Below, one piece after another: positions 1 through 9,907 of a stretch of 64,000 nucleotides of DNA. Position numbers and translations under genes: made by a program. The notes beneath the pieces are model-generated. The model made no database searches. It had not been told where the DNA came from and saw only the letters and a list, made by a program, of their open reading frames with translations. The stretch spans positions 1 to 64,000 of the forward strand of contig JADJEA010000029.1 of NCBI GenBank assembly GCA_016702415.1. Reading direction: 5' to 3'. The DNA is from Nostocoides sp. (GTDB lineage: Bacteria > Actinomycetota > Actinomycetes > Actinomycetales > Dermatophilaceae). Each line of letters opens with the position of its first letter. Position 1 is the first letter of the stretch.

Positions 1-67
1 CGGCTCCAGCGACTGGCGCTGACGCGACGGCCAGAGCGGCACCGGTGAGGAATGTCCTGCGCTCCAT
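1..67 (-). CDS. N-terminus of a Tat-type exported protein (cut by window edge)
   Basis: On the minus strand an ATG at 65-67 opens a frame that runs off the left edge; about 22 residues are visible. They begin M-E-R-R-T-F-L-T-G and continue as an alanine-rich hydrophobic stretch ending near A-P-V-A-G-A. Twin arginine followed by x-F-L and a hydrophobic core fits a Tat signal peptide, so the product is probably exported (inference). A ribosome site AAGGGAG sits six bases upstream (plus-strand 74-80). The mature protein is outside the window, so no function can be given. The broken NuoA-like gene upstream lies on the same strand. Confidence 0.5.
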   Translation of the reverse strand, partial: MERRTFLTGAALAVASAPVAGA

Positions 68-183
68 CGATTGCTCCCTTCTTTGTGCGTGCGGTGCGCC
101 GGCTGCGCACCACCTCGTTGATCGTACATCAGTTTCGAAGCGCCTGTGCTAGTCCTTCGAAATAGGGACAAGGAGTTGTGGTG

Positions 184-573
184 TCAGCCGGCAAGATACG
201 CGCGACGATCAACCACCCCCAGCCAGCGCAGGAGGCCTTGCCGCGCGCCGTGGACCAAACTCACGAGGACAACGGCGACAAAGATCGTTATCTCGACCAG
301 AGTGGCAGGCCCCATCGCTGTTTGCAGAACCAGCGCCCAGGAAAGAGATACACCGCGTCCACGGCGAAAATGACATAGAGGCACGCCGATGTCCGATAAC
401 GCATCTGGAGTCTGCGCCCAGTTCCTTCCAACAGGATCGACACCGGATTCATGGGTCGTTTGCTTGGCGACTCGTGGCGGCTCGCGAGCCGTGAGACGTC
501 GCGCGATCCCGGCAGCGGACACCAGAAGAATCCCGGTGACGACGACTGCAGCGACCACGACATACGCATCCAT
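184..573 (-). pseudogene. Orphan NuoA-like subunit, frameshifted
   Basis: NuoA is a small membrane subunit of complex I near the quinone channel. Read from the ATG at 571-573, the frame gives an N-terminal membrane segment, then T-T-H-E-S-G-V-D-P-V-G-R-N-W-A, the counterpart of the NuoA loop Y-E-C-G-I-x-P. It then leaves frame: the expected continuation Y-V-I-F-A-V-D-A-V-Y-L-F-P lies in another frame, and the original frame resumes at W-A-L-V-L-Q with the last membrane helix (A-T-L-V-E-I-T-I-F-V). Two compensating indels about 70 bases apart explain this. It differs from the true nuoA at 24050-23686 and resembles the second NuoA of partial actinobacterial complex I clusters. The sulfatase ends only 20 bases upstream on the same strand. 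Decay or sequence error are both possible. Confidence 0.6.
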
Positions 574-592
574 GACCGCCGAGAGGTAGCCG

Positions 593-2154
593 TCAATGGC
601 AAGGCTTGGCCACGCTGGCACCGGTCCCCGCGCACGCGCGCTCCGCGTTCAGCGGGGTGGTCCATTCCGGGACGTCATAGGTCGAGGACGGGGTTCCTGC
701 GGCGAGCGGGATGAGGTTGGTCATCTGACCGGGGTCGGTCTTGGAGTCGTACAATCCCTGGGTCACCGCCTGCCCGCGCCGTCGTACGTGATGATGAAGG
801 TGCAGCGGCCATCGGTGATGCTGGCCCACGTGGGGATCGGCGCAGGCCTGGACGGGGAGTAGCGCGGTCGCGCCAATACTCGGAGAAGCAGCGCATGCCC
901 GTTGGGTTGAGTAACCAGGGAACGACCGTCAATACGCGGCGGGTACTGGGGTCCATCCCCGTCCCGGTCACGGACAGGATTTTCCGAAGGATGTCGATAT
1001 TCGAGACCTTCGCCTTCGGGGCAGCTGCAGCACTCGCGGTGCCTGGAGCGAACACATCGGGATAAGCGAGCATGAGCGGAACGCGCACTGACGGTGAGTA
1101 CGGCACATACTTCTTGGAAAGTCCGCGTTCGCTGCACATCAGACCGTTGTCGGAGGTGAAGATCACCAGTGTCTTAGACAGTTGCCCTGATGCCCGGACT
1201 TGACTGATGATCGCACCGAAGACGTCGTCCATGCTTTTCAACGCGCGTTGGGCGATCGGGCAAACGACGCCATAGCCGGGTACGGGCTTGCCAAGGGAAT
1301 GCCTGCACGTAGGCGGGCTTGTCGCTTCGGTCGGTCTCGACAACGGGGGGCGTGCAGTCTCGCTTGGCGAGCGACCCATACCTCGGCTCCGTCATATTCC
1401 TCTTCGTGTTGTACTCGTCGTGGAGGTGAGGGCCGTCGGGTCGATCTCGAGGTAGAAGGGCTTGCCTGTGTTGGCCTGGGCCAACGCCGTGGTGAGATCA
1501 GTGTGAATCTGGCCACCGAGCCAGGTGGTCTGGATAATTGAGACCAGTGATAGGATTCCCAACTATTCTCTTGACGCTTCTGTCCGGAAAAGTCGCTAGG
1601 AAATTGTAATACCATGCAGGGAGCCGTCTCGGACGTGCAGTACTCCGTCGTCTGCCCGTTGTCGCAGGATCCCATGATCGTGATGTAGTCGTCGAAATTC
1701 GGAGGAACGGGCACAAGGTTGAGGTACTTGCCGAATAGTGCTGTTCGATATCCGCGGCGCTGCAGATAGGCAGCAATACTACCTTCGAGTATCGAGAGTA
1801 CCGCCGAGGCCTTGGCTGATGACCCTTCGTTGTGTGTGGATATCTTCCAACGAACGTCGACGCCCGACTTGGCAGCATGAGGCGAGGATACCTGGTTGCT
1901 GATGAAGCTGACGCCATTACTCGAGAAAAAGCGGCAGTCCGTGGCATGAATGCGGGCCAAACGCGAGGCCTTGTCGAAGACCTGATCGTCGGTCTTCACC
2001 AGAATGACGTTCGGCGGGGTGGCGCCCAGAGATGCGAGATTGGGACCCTGATCAGACTCCTCCATCGACCGGACTGGCCGCGACGACCTGACGGCGACCC
2101 ACGCCGCCATACGAGCCCGAGATGAATACCGTCCTGATGCAAAAATCGATGCAT
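593..2154 (-). pseudogene. Arylsulfatase-like gene broken by many indels
   Basis: Family members hydrolyse sulfate esters using a formylglycine made from Cys in C-x-P-S-R. Pieces appear in order across the three minus-strand frames: P-P-N-V-I-L-V-K-T-D-D-Q (metal-binding start), P-S-R-A-S-T-F-V-G-R-Y-P-H (catalytic loop, near 1840-1870), G-Y-R-T-A-L-F-G-K-Y-L-N, F-T-S-D-N-G, Y-S-P-S-V-R-V-P-L, and T-D-P-G-Q-M-T-N-L near the C-terminus. At least five frame changes are needed. At the catalytic loop TGC-TGC is readable but the Pro codon seems to lack a C, so the Cys may be intact beneath an indel. A start ATG at 2152-2154 has GGAGGAA upstream. Base composition is lower in G+C than the rest of the window, which hints at transfer. 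Substrate unknown; some match to N-acetylglucosamine-6-sulfatase-type enzymes. Confidence 0.7.
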
Positions 2155-2265
2155 GACTTCCTCCCTGACTCGACAGGGTCTCCGGAGGCCGTCCCCGCGG
2201 ACAAGTCCTATCCGAGGGACATGAACCGGACCTCAGCACCGCCTCGCCGGAGTCGAGGAGGTTAG

Positions 2266-4202
2266 GTGGCCCTACCATGGTCGGCGGCTGGATATCCGGC
2301 GACGAGCGAGGCTGACCACGACGAACGACACCGTGACCAGGCCGGCCCCGACTCCGCGCTGCGCCGGGTCGTGATCCGGTCCGCCGGTGACTCCGGGGAC
2401 GGGATGCAACTGACCGGCGACCGGTTCACCGCCGGACCGCCGGGGTCGGCAACGACCTGCACCTCTCGACCCTGCCGAATTTTCCGGCCGAGATCCGCGC
2501 CCCCAGGGCACGCTGCCGGGGTCTCGAGCTTCAACTCCATTTCGCCGACCACGACGCGTGCTCACGCCGGGCGACGCCCCCGACGTCCTCGTGGCGATGA
2601 ACCCCCGCCGCCCTCAAGGCCAACCTCGCCGACCTCCCCGCGGGCGACCCTCATCGTCGACACCGACGAGTTCTCCGCCCGCAACCTCGCCAAGGTCGGG
2701 TATGCCGCCTCCCCCCTCACCGACGGCTCTCGACAGTTGGCACCTCCATCCGGTCCCGTTGACGTCGATCACCGTCGAGGCCCTCGCGGGGTTGAGACCC
2801 TGTCCCGCAAGGACAAGGGAGCGGGCCAAGAAATATGTTCGCCTTCGGGCTGCTGTCGTGATGTACAGCCGGCCCATGGAGACGACGAAAGCGTTCCTGC
2901 AGAGCAAGTTCGGGGCCAAGCCCGACATCCTCGCCGCCAATATCGCCGCCATGGAGGCGGGCTGGAGCTATGGCGAGACGACGGAGAGTTTCGCCACGGC
3001 ATACGAAGTCGCCCCGGCACCGATGCCGAGCGGGACCTATCGCAATATCACCGGCAACACCGCGCTCGCCTACGGCCTCGTCGCGGGAGCGCATCGCGCC
3101 GGCCTGCGCCTGGTCCTCGGGTCCTACCCCATTACCCCGGCGTCCGACATTCTCCACACTCTTTCCGGGCTGAAGCGCTTCGGCGTCATGACCCTCCAGG
3201 CGGAGGACGAGATCGCCGGCATCGGCATCGCGCTCGGCGCGAGCTTCGGTGGAGCGCTGGGGGTGACCAGCACGAGCGGACCGGGCCTGGCGCTCAAGGC
3301 CGAGACGATCGGGCTCGCGGTCAGCCTCGAACTCCCGCTCGTCATCGTCGATGTGCAGCGGGGAGGCCCGTCCACGGGGCTGCCCACGAAGACCGAGCAG
3401 GCCGACCTTCTCCAGGCGATGTTCGGCCGCAATGGCGAGGCGCCCGTCCCGATCGTCGCTCCCCGCTCCCCCGCGGACTGCTTCGACGCGGCCATCGAGG
3501 CGGTGCGGATCGCCACGGCATACCGCACCCCGGTCGTCGTCCTCTCGGACGGCTATCTCGCCAACGGCTCCGAACCGTGGAATCTCCCCCGACATCGCCG
3601 CCCTGCCGGATCTGACCGTCGAGTTCGCGACCGAACGCAATGGGCTCGACGAGTCCGGTCGGCCCGCCTTCCACCCGTACTCCCGCGATCCCGGAGACCC
3701 TCGCCCGGCCGTGGGCCGTGCCCGGACGGCGGGGCTGGAGCACCGCATCGGCGGGATCGAGAAGGCCGACATCACCGGCAATATCAGTGCCGACCCCGAC
3801 AACCATCAGCGCAGACCGACCTACGCCAGGCGAAGGTGGACGGCATCGCCTCCACCATCGCGCCGCTCGCGGTGGACGACCCCTCCGGTGACGCCGACGT
3901 CCTGGTGATCGGGGGGATCGACATACGGCCCCATCGCGGCGGCGGCGCGGGAGGTGCGCGCGGGCGGCGGGCGAGTCGCGACCGCGCATCTGCGCCACCT
4001 CGCTCCGTTTCCCGCCAACACCGGCGACATCGTGCGCAGCTACCGCCGGGTGCTGGTCCCCGAGATGAACGGTGGGCACCTGGCGCTGCTTCTGCGGGCC
4101 CGCTTCCTCATCGACGCCCAGTCGTATGCCCGGGTGCGCGGCCTGCCGTTCACCACCGGTGAACTCGTCGATGCCATCCTTGCAGCCACCGAATCGGCCT
4201 AA
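2266..4202 (+). pseudogene. korA: 2-oxoacid:ferredoxin oxidoreductase alpha subunit (KorA), frameshifted as given
   Basis: KorA with KorB oxidises 2-oxoglutarate (or a related 2-oxoacid) to the acyl-CoA while reducing ferredoxin. A GTG at 2266 follows GAGGAG at 2255-2260. The N-terminal gamma-type domain shows A-G-D-S-G-D-G-M-Q-L-T-G-D; the alpha domain shows G-S-Y-P-I-T-P-A-S-D-I-L-H, T-L-Q-A-E-D-E-I-A and D-V-Q-R-G-G-P-S-T-G-L-P. The C-terminal part ends L-V-D-A-I-L-A-A-T-E-S-A before TAA. The protein is recoverable end to end only by changing frame repeatedly between about 2440 and 3920. Most changes fall in C or G runs, for example F-Q-L-H-F where one C of TTCCAA is missing. Residues between breaks are well conserved, which favours sequence error over old decay. 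korB follows after 45 bases. Confidence 0.8.
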
Positions 4203-4247
4203 CATTGTTCAAGCCGAAACTATCGTCACCGACCACGAGACCGTGAG

Positions 4248-5386
4248 ATGTCCCTGACCACTCAGCCCCGCAGCCGCCGCGAGATCGGTGCCGACCCCAG
4301 TCCACTCGGTATGCCGCTGCCTCACGGCCTCGCGTCCGTGCCGCGGCTGGACCCGGACGGTCCCGCGCCGACGCGCAAGGACTATGCCTCCGATCAAGAG
4401 GTCCGGTGGTGCCCGGGCTGTGGCGACTACATCATTCTCAACACGGTGCAGGCGTTCCTCCCGGCGCTCGGGCCCGGAAGGAGAACATCGTCTTCGTCTC
4501 GGGGATCGGGTGCTCCTCCCGCTTCCCCTACTATCTCGACACCTTCGGGATGCACTCGATCCACGGACGCGCCCCGGCTATCGCCACCGGCTTGGCGACG
4601 GCCCGGCCGGATCTGTCGGTCTGGGTCGTCACCGGGGACGGGGATGCCCTCTCGATCGGCGGCAACCACCTCATCCACGCGCTTCGCCGCAATGTCAATC
4701 TGACCATCCTCCTGTTCAACAACCGGATCTACGGGCTGACGAAGGGGCAATATTCCCCGACTTCCGAGCAGGGCAAGATCACGAAGTCGAGCCCCGTCGG
4801 GTCGGTCGACACCCCGTTCAACCCGGTCAGCCTGGCTCTCGGCGCGGAGGCCACCTTCGTCGCCCGCAGCCTCGACAACGACCGGGCCCACCTCGGCGAG
4901 ATCCTCAAGGCCGCCGCCGCGCACCGCGGGACCGCCCTGGTCGAGATCTACCAGAACTGCCCGATCTTCAACGATGGCGCCTTCGATGCAATCAAGGACC
5001 GCGACCAGCAGGCCGCCCGCCTGGTCCACCTCGTGCACGGCGAACCGGTGCGAATCGGGGCCGCGGAGTCGCGCCAGGTGTTGGTCCGGGTCGCCGGTGG
5101 CGCGCTGCGCTTCGTCGCCGAGGCCGAGGCGGCGGCTAGCGCCGGTGAGGTCGTCGTCCACGACGCCCACGCCGACGACCCGAGCCAGCAGTTCGCCCTC
5201 AGCCGCCTCGACGGTGCCGGGATGACTCAGGTCCCGATGGGCATCTTCCGGCAGGTGGAGCGGCCGACCTATGACGACGGCGTCCGGGCCCAGATCGACG
5301 CCGCGGTGACCACGGCCGGCGGCCCCGCCGACGATGCCGACCTCTACGCCCTGCTCGCCGGCAAGGACACCTGGACCGTGGAGTGA
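4248..5386 (+). CDS. korB: 2-oxoacid:ferredoxin oxidoreductase beta subunit (KorB), one frameshift
   Basis: KorB binds thiamine diphosphate and the FeS cluster of the KorAB complex. Visible motifs: W-C-P-G-C-G-D-Y (cluster cysteines), G-I-G-C-S-S-R-F-P-Y-Y, the TPP/Mg site T-G-D-G-D-A-L-S-I-G-G-N-H, and N-N-R-I-Y-G-L-T-K-G-Q-Y-S-P-T-S. The start ATG at 4248 lies 45 bases after korA. The frame breaks near 4470-4482, between the segments ending A-L-G-P and starting K-E-N-I-V-F-V-S. The span is one base short of a whole number of codons, so restoring one base gives about 379 residues, close to the family length. Its stop overlaps the rarD start (GTGA). Substrate specificity (2-oxoglutarate versus other oxoacids) is inferred from family resemblance. 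Confidence 0.88.
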
Positions 5387-6321
5387 CCTCCACCGCCGAT
5401 GAGGTGAGGCGTGGCACGGCATACGGCGTGCTCGCGTATGGGGTGTGGGGCCTCTTCCCGCTCTATTTCCACGCCCTCAAGCCGGCCGGGGCCTGGGAGG
5501 TGCTCGCCCATCGCATCGTCTGGACGATGCTCCTGTGCCTCGTGGTGCTCATGGTGCGTCGAGACTGGGCCTGGACTCGCGATGTCGTCCGCCGCCCGGC
5601 CCTGGCCGGGGGCCTGACGCTCGCGGCCCTGTTCATCGCCGTCAACTGGGTCATCTATGTCTTCGCGGTCCTGCACGGGCATACCTACGAGGCTGCCCTC
5701 GGGTACTTCCTCAACCCCATCCTCACCGTCGCGCTGGGGGTCGTTGTCCTCGGCGAGGGCCTGCGCCCGCTGCAGTGGGTCGCGGTCGCGATCGGCGCCG
5801 TCGCCGCGGGCTATCTCGCCGTCGAGGGCGGCCACTTCCCCGTCGTGGCGCTCAGCCTCGCGGCGTCGTTCGGGTTGTACTCCCTCCTGAAGAAGCGCCT
5901 CGGCGTCAGCCTCCAGCCGTGGCACACCCTGTTCGCCGAGACCGCCGTCCTGACCCCGGTGGCCGGGGTCATCCTCCTGGTGATCGCGCGCCAGGGCGAG
6001 ATGACGTATGGCGCGGGCCCCCGCCATACGGTCCTTCTCACTCTCGCGGGGGTCGTGACCGCGCTCCCCCTCCTGTGCTTCGCCGCCGCCGCGCAGCGGG
6101 TGCCGTTGGTGACCATCGGGTTGATGCAGTTCATCACGCCCGTCATCCAACTGCTCATCGGGGTGCTCGTCCTCGGTGAGCGCGTCAGCGCCGCGTTGTG
6201 GGTGGGCTTCGGGATCGTCTGGTTCGCGCTGACCGTTCTGACCGTGGACTCGGTGGCCGCGGCGCGACGCGGCGGAGGACCCCCGCCGCGGTCGAGCCGT
6301 CCAGCGCCTGACCTGGCATGA
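5383..6321 (+). CDS. rarD: RarD-type EamA family transporter
   Basis: Integral membrane protein of the drug/metabolite transporter superfamily, 312 residues with about ten predicted membrane helices in two EamA halves. The RarD signature is seen in the N-terminal part (G-V-W-G-L-F-P-L-Y-F and A-H-R-I-V-W) and in Y-E-A-A-L-G-Y-F-L-N-P-I-L-T. The GTG start at 5383 overlaps the korB stop, so the two are probably co-transcribed. RarD proteins are annotated as putative chloramphenicol-sensitivity or amino-acid exporters, but the real substrate is not known, and co-transcription with korAB does not reveal it. The C-terminal 20 residues are a Gly/Pro/Arg-rich soluble tail. Confidence 0.85.
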   Translation: MTSTADEVRRGTAYGVLAYGVWGLFPLYFHALKPAGAWEVLAHRIVWTMLLCLVVLMVRRDWAWTRDVVRRPALAGGLTLAALFIAVNWVIYVFAVLHGHTYEAALGYFLNPILTVALGVVVLGEGLRPLQWVAVAIGAVAAGYLAVEGGHFPVVALSLAASFGLYSLLKKRLGVSLQPWHTLFAETAVLTPVAGVILLVIARQGEMTYGAGPRHTVLLTLAGVVTALPLLCFAAAAQRVPLVTIGLMQFITPVIQLLIGVLVLGERVSAALWVGFGIVWFALTVLTVDSVAAARRGGGPPPRSSRPAPDLA

Positions 6322-6328
6322 TCTGCCC

Positions 6329-7255
6329 GTGAGTGCCCGCGCCGACCTGACGAAATACGCGTGGCTGTCGATCGCGGCGGCGGTGGTCACCATCGCGTTG
6401 AAGTTCGGGGCCTATGTCCTCACCGGGTCGGTGGGCCTGCTCTCGGATGCCGCCGAGTCGATCGTCAACCTGGTCGCCGCGTTCGTCGCCCTGCTCGCGC
6501 TTCATGTCGCCGCGCAGCCCGCCGACGACGACCACCACTTCGGGCATTCGAAGGCGGAGTACTTCTCCGCGGTCGTCGAGGGCCTGATGATCTTCGTCGC
6601 CGCCCTCTTCATCCTGCTGACATCGGTCCAGCGCTTCCTCCACCCGCACCCCCTCGAGAATGTCGGGATCGGTCTGGCGATCTCCATCGCCGCCTCGCTG
6701 GTCAACGGGCTGGTCGCGCTGGTGTTGCTGCGGGCCGGGCGCACTCACAACTCGATCACCCTCATTGCCGACGGCAAGCACCTCTTGACGGACGTATGGA
6801 CGTCAGTCGGGGTCGTCGCCGGCGTCCTGCTCGTCGGCCTGACCAAGTGGGACCGGCTCGACCCGGTCATTGCTTTCCTGGTGGGCTGCAACATCATCTG
6901 GACCGGTTGGCACCTGATCCGGCACTCCGTTGACGGCCTCATGGACAAGGCCATCGACGCCGAGCGGCTCGCGGCGATCACCGGGGTCTTGGATCGGCAT
7001 ACCTCTCCGGAGGTGCAGTATCACGGTCTGCGGACCCGGGAGGCCGGGCATCGGGTCTTCGGGTCGCTCCATGTCCTGGTCCCTGGGTCCTGGACCGTCC
7101 AGCAGGGACATGACCTCGTCGAGACGATCGAGAACGATCTGGCCGCGACCATCCCCGACCTCGACATGTCGGTCCACTTGGAGCCGCGGGAGGACCCGCG
7201 GTCGTACGAGAGAGGCGTCAGCCGTCCCGCGGATCTCTTCCCCGACCCGGCCTGA
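6329..7255 (+). CDS. Cation diffusion facilitator (CDF) family metal efflux transporter
   Basis: 308 residues: about six N-terminal membrane helices (residues 12-195), then a cytoplasmic ferredoxin-like domain ending with V-H-L-E-P-R. CDF proteins exchange divalent metals such as Zn2+, Fe2+ or Mn2+ for protons. The fifth-helix metal motif is clear (D-G-K-H-L-L-T-D, an H-x3-D). The second-helix motif reads S-D-A-A-E-S-I-V-N, so the usual H/D-x3-D positions are Glu and Asn; metal choice therefore cannot be read from the Zn-type rule. The histidine-rich loop D-D-D-H-H-F-G-H-S-K-A-E-Y is present. GTG start at 6329, eight bases after the rarD stop; likely the last gene of the korAB-rarD unit. The next gene converges from the minus strand. 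Confidence 0.88.
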   Translation: MSARADLTKYAWLSIAAAVVTIALKFGAYVLTGSVGLLSDAAESIVNLVAAFVALLALHVAAQPADDDHHFGHSKAEYFSAVVEGLMIFVAALFILLTSVQRFLHPHPLENVGIGLAISIAASLVNGLVALVLLRAGRTHNSITLIADGKHLLTDVWTSVGVVAGVLLVGLTKWDRLDPVIAFLVGCNIIWTGWHLIRHSVDGLMDKAIDAERLAAITGVLDRHTSPEVQYHGLRTREAGHRVFGSLHVLVPGSWTVQQGHDLVETIENDLAATIPDLDMSVHLEPREDPRSYERGVSRPADLFPDPA

Positions 7256-7339
7256 CCTGGGCTGCGACCCTGTTCGTCACATCCTGAGCCCGCGTCGTCG
7301 ACCCCAGCTCGTGCCCCCGGGGTCGCCCGGGAGTGCGGC

Positions 7340-8341
7340 CTACTGGTCGCGCTGGACGACGCGGAGGGCGAGGTGGCCGAGCGCCGCCTTGATCTCGCCG
7401 TCGGGCAAGGGCGCGAGGACGTCCTGGGCGGCGAGGGCCATCGCGAGGGTCTCCGCGCGGGCCCGGTCCATGGCTGGATGCACCCGCAGCAGGGCGAGGC
7501 TCTCGGCCAGTTCGGCCTCTGTGTGCGTGGGTTGACGCAAGAGTTCCTGGAGTCGGGCGTCGGCGGGGTCGGTCGACTCGAGGGCGTAGATGATCGGCAG
7601 GGTGCGCTTGCCCTCCCGGATATCGGTGCCGGGCATCTTGCCGAGCACCTCCCCGGTCGAGGAGATGTCGATCAGGTCATCCGCCAGTTGGAAGGCGATC
7701 CCGATGCGCTCGCCGTACTCCCGCACCACGTCGATGGTCTCGCGGGAGCACCCGGAGAGCAGGGCACCATAGCGGGCGGCCGTCGCGATGAGCACGCCGG
7801 TCTTATCGGCCAGGACCCCAAGGTAGTAGGCGTGCGGGTCCGTCCCCGGTGGGCACGGGCGGTCATCGCGGATCTGGCCGGAGCACAGCCGGATGAACGT
7901 CTGGCTTTGGATCTTCACCGCCTCGGGCCCGAGGTCGGCGATGATGTCCGACGCGGTGCCGAAGAGCAAGTCGCCGACGAGGATGGCCGTCGAGTTGTCG
8001 TACTTCGCGTTGGCGCTCGGCGAACCCCGCCGGGTGTCCGCCTCGTCCATGACGTCGTCGTGGTAGAGCGAGGCGAGGTGGGTCAGCTCCACACCGGCGG
8101 CGGCGGCGATGACCTCCGGGGAAATACCCGATCCCAGCTCGGCCGTCAGCATGGTCAACAGCGGCCGGAACCGCTTGCCGCCGGCCAGCAGCAGGTGCGC
8201 ATTCGCCTCCGCGATGAAGGGGTCGCGATGCTCGACGCGGGATTCCAGGAGGTCCTCGACCGCGCTCAGGCCCGCGTCGAGACGCGCCCGGAGGGCATCC
8301 GAGAGCCCCGGGAGAGCGGGTGCGGTGGCGCGGCTCGGCAT
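7340..8341 (-). CDS. Long-chain trans-polyprenyl diphosphate synthase
   Basis: Condenses isopentenyl diphosphate onto an allylic primer to build the side-chain precursor of menaquinone (role inferred from family and neighbourhood). 333 residues. First Asp-rich motif H-D-D-V-M-D at about residue 93, followed by A-D-T-R-R-G; second Asp-rich motif Q-L-A-D-D-L-I-D; G-G-K-R-F-R-P near residue 55 binds substrate. The start ATG at 8339-8341 is four bases from the nuoN stop, so it reads as the last gene of the nuo operon. Together with menA this puts both partners of the prenylation reaction in the window. Chain length (hepta- to nonaprenyl) cannot be judged safely from the sequence. Confidence 0.9.
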   Translation of the reverse strand: MPSRATAPALPGLSDALRARLDAGLSAVEDLLESRVEHRDPFIAEANAHLLLAGGKRFRPLLTMLTAELGSGISPEVIAAAAGVELTHLASLYHDDVMDEADTRRGSPSANAKYDNSTAILVGDLLFGTASDIIADLGPEAVKIQSQTFIRLCSGQIRDDRPCPPGTDPHAYYLGVLADKTGVLIATAARYGALLSGCSRETIDVVREYGERIGIAFQLADDLIDISSTGEVLGKMPGTDIREGKRTLPIIYALESTDPADARLQELLRQPTHTEAELAESLALLRVHPAMDRARAETLAMALAAQDVLAPLPDGEIKAALGHLALRVVQRDQ

Positions 8342-8345
8342 ACGG

Positions 8346-9907
8346 TCAGCGGATGAACTGGCTCGCCTGGGTGGCCAGGTCGAGCACCGGACCGGGCCAC
8401 ACGCCCAGCCCGATGGTGGCGATGACCGCCACCGCGAGGGCGATGGTGGCCAGGACGGAGGGGGTCAGCGCCACGACGTCGCTGCGGCCCTCGTCGAAGT
8501 ACATCAGGACGATGATCCGGACGTAAACGAAGGCGGTGATCGCGCTGCAGAGGACGCCCAGGACGACCAGGAGGATCGCGCCCTTGCCGCCGCTGGCGAT
8601 TGCGGGAGCGAACGCGGCGAACTTCGCGGTGAACCCGGAGGTCAGTGGGATTCCCGCGAAGGTCAGCAGGAGCAGGGCGAAGACCCCGGCGATGACGGGA
8701 TGCGACTTGCCCAGCCCGGCCCACTGCGACAACGCGGTCGCCTCACCGCCGCCCTCACCCTGACGGATGAGGGTGACGACGCCGAAGGCCGCGATCGTCG
8801 CCAGACCATACGCCAGCGCATAGAACATGACGCCGGCGACGCCGGCCTTGTCGAACGCGAGCACCCCGACGAGGATGAACCCGGCGTGGGCGATGGAGGA
8901 GTAGGCCAGCAGGCGCTTGATGTCGGTCTGGGTGACCGAGAGGATCGAGCCGACGACCATCGTCAGCGCGGCGATCGCCATGACCGCGACACGCCAGTCC
9001 CAACGATTGGCTTCGATACCGACATAGACCAGGCGCAGGATCGCTCCGAAAGCGGCGAGCTTGGTGCACGCGGCCATGAAGCCGGTCACCGGCGTGGGTG
9101 CTCCCTGGTAGACGTCGGGGTCCAGGCGTGGAAGGGCACCGCGCCGACCTTGAACAGCAGGCCGACGAGGACGAAGACGACTCCGGGGAGGAGGAGGCCG
9201 TCATACTGCACGCCGCCGTCGGAGATTGCGGAGGCGATGTCGGCGAGGTGGATCGATCCGGCGTATCCGTAGATGAGGGCGGCACCGAAGAGGAAGAAGG
9301 CGCTGGAGAAGGAGCCGAGGAGGAAGTACTTCAGGGCCGCTTCCTGCGACAGGAGGCGCTTGCGGCGCGCGAGGCCGGTGAGGATATAGAGCGGCAGCGA
9401 GAGCACCTCCAGCGCCACGAACATCGTCAGGAGGTCGCCAGCGGCCGGGAAGATCATCATGCCCGCGATGGAGAAGAGGGCCAGCGGGAAGACCTCACCG
9501 GTCCCCCCAACCCCGCGCGCGGCCGTGGCCTCCAGCCGCGACCCCGGCACCGCGGCGCCCATCGGAGTGAACGCGTCCGGTCCGGCGCTGGAGAACTTCT
9601 CGGCCATGAGCATGACGGCCAGCAGGCCGAGCACCAGGATCGCCCCCATCTGGAAGAGCGCTGGTCCATCGATCACGAGCGCCCCGCCGAAGGTGACCCC
9701 GCGGTCATGCCGGGCTTTGGTCACCAGAACGACGAAGGCAGCGACGAGCGTGGCCAGGGTCAGGGCGACCTGGACCGTATGCCGTGACCGCCGCGGCACG
9801 AACGCCTCGACCAGAACACCGATCAACGCGCCACCGAAGACGACGAGAACGGGCATGACCGCCCAGTAGTTGACGCTGACGGCCTGAAAACCGGTGTCGG
9901 GGGTCAC
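8346..9907 (-). CDS. nuoN: NADH-quinone oxidoreductase subunit N, one frameshift
   Basis: Proton-pumping antiporter-like membrane subunit of complex I. The first part (start ATG at 9907) reads through about eleven helices to V-G-A-V-P-F-H-A-W-T-P and then leaves frame; the second part resumes with V-T-G-F-M-A-A-C-T-K-L-A-A-F and runs to Q-F-I-R. One missing base in the run at 9117-9120 (GGGG on the plus strand, CCCC in the gene) explains it: with a fifth C the joint reads A-W-T-P-D-V-Y-Q-G-A-P-T-P-V-T-G, the conserved proton-channel loop. The repaired length is 520 residues, normal for the family. The start overlaps the nuoM stop by four bases (ATGA). Confidence 0.93.

Noticed and set aside
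1840..1870. Loss of the sulfatase catalytic cysteine (reads M-L-P-S-R in one frame)
   Set aside because: TGC-TGC is readable in the neighbouring frame, so the change is better explained by indels around the motif than by substitution.
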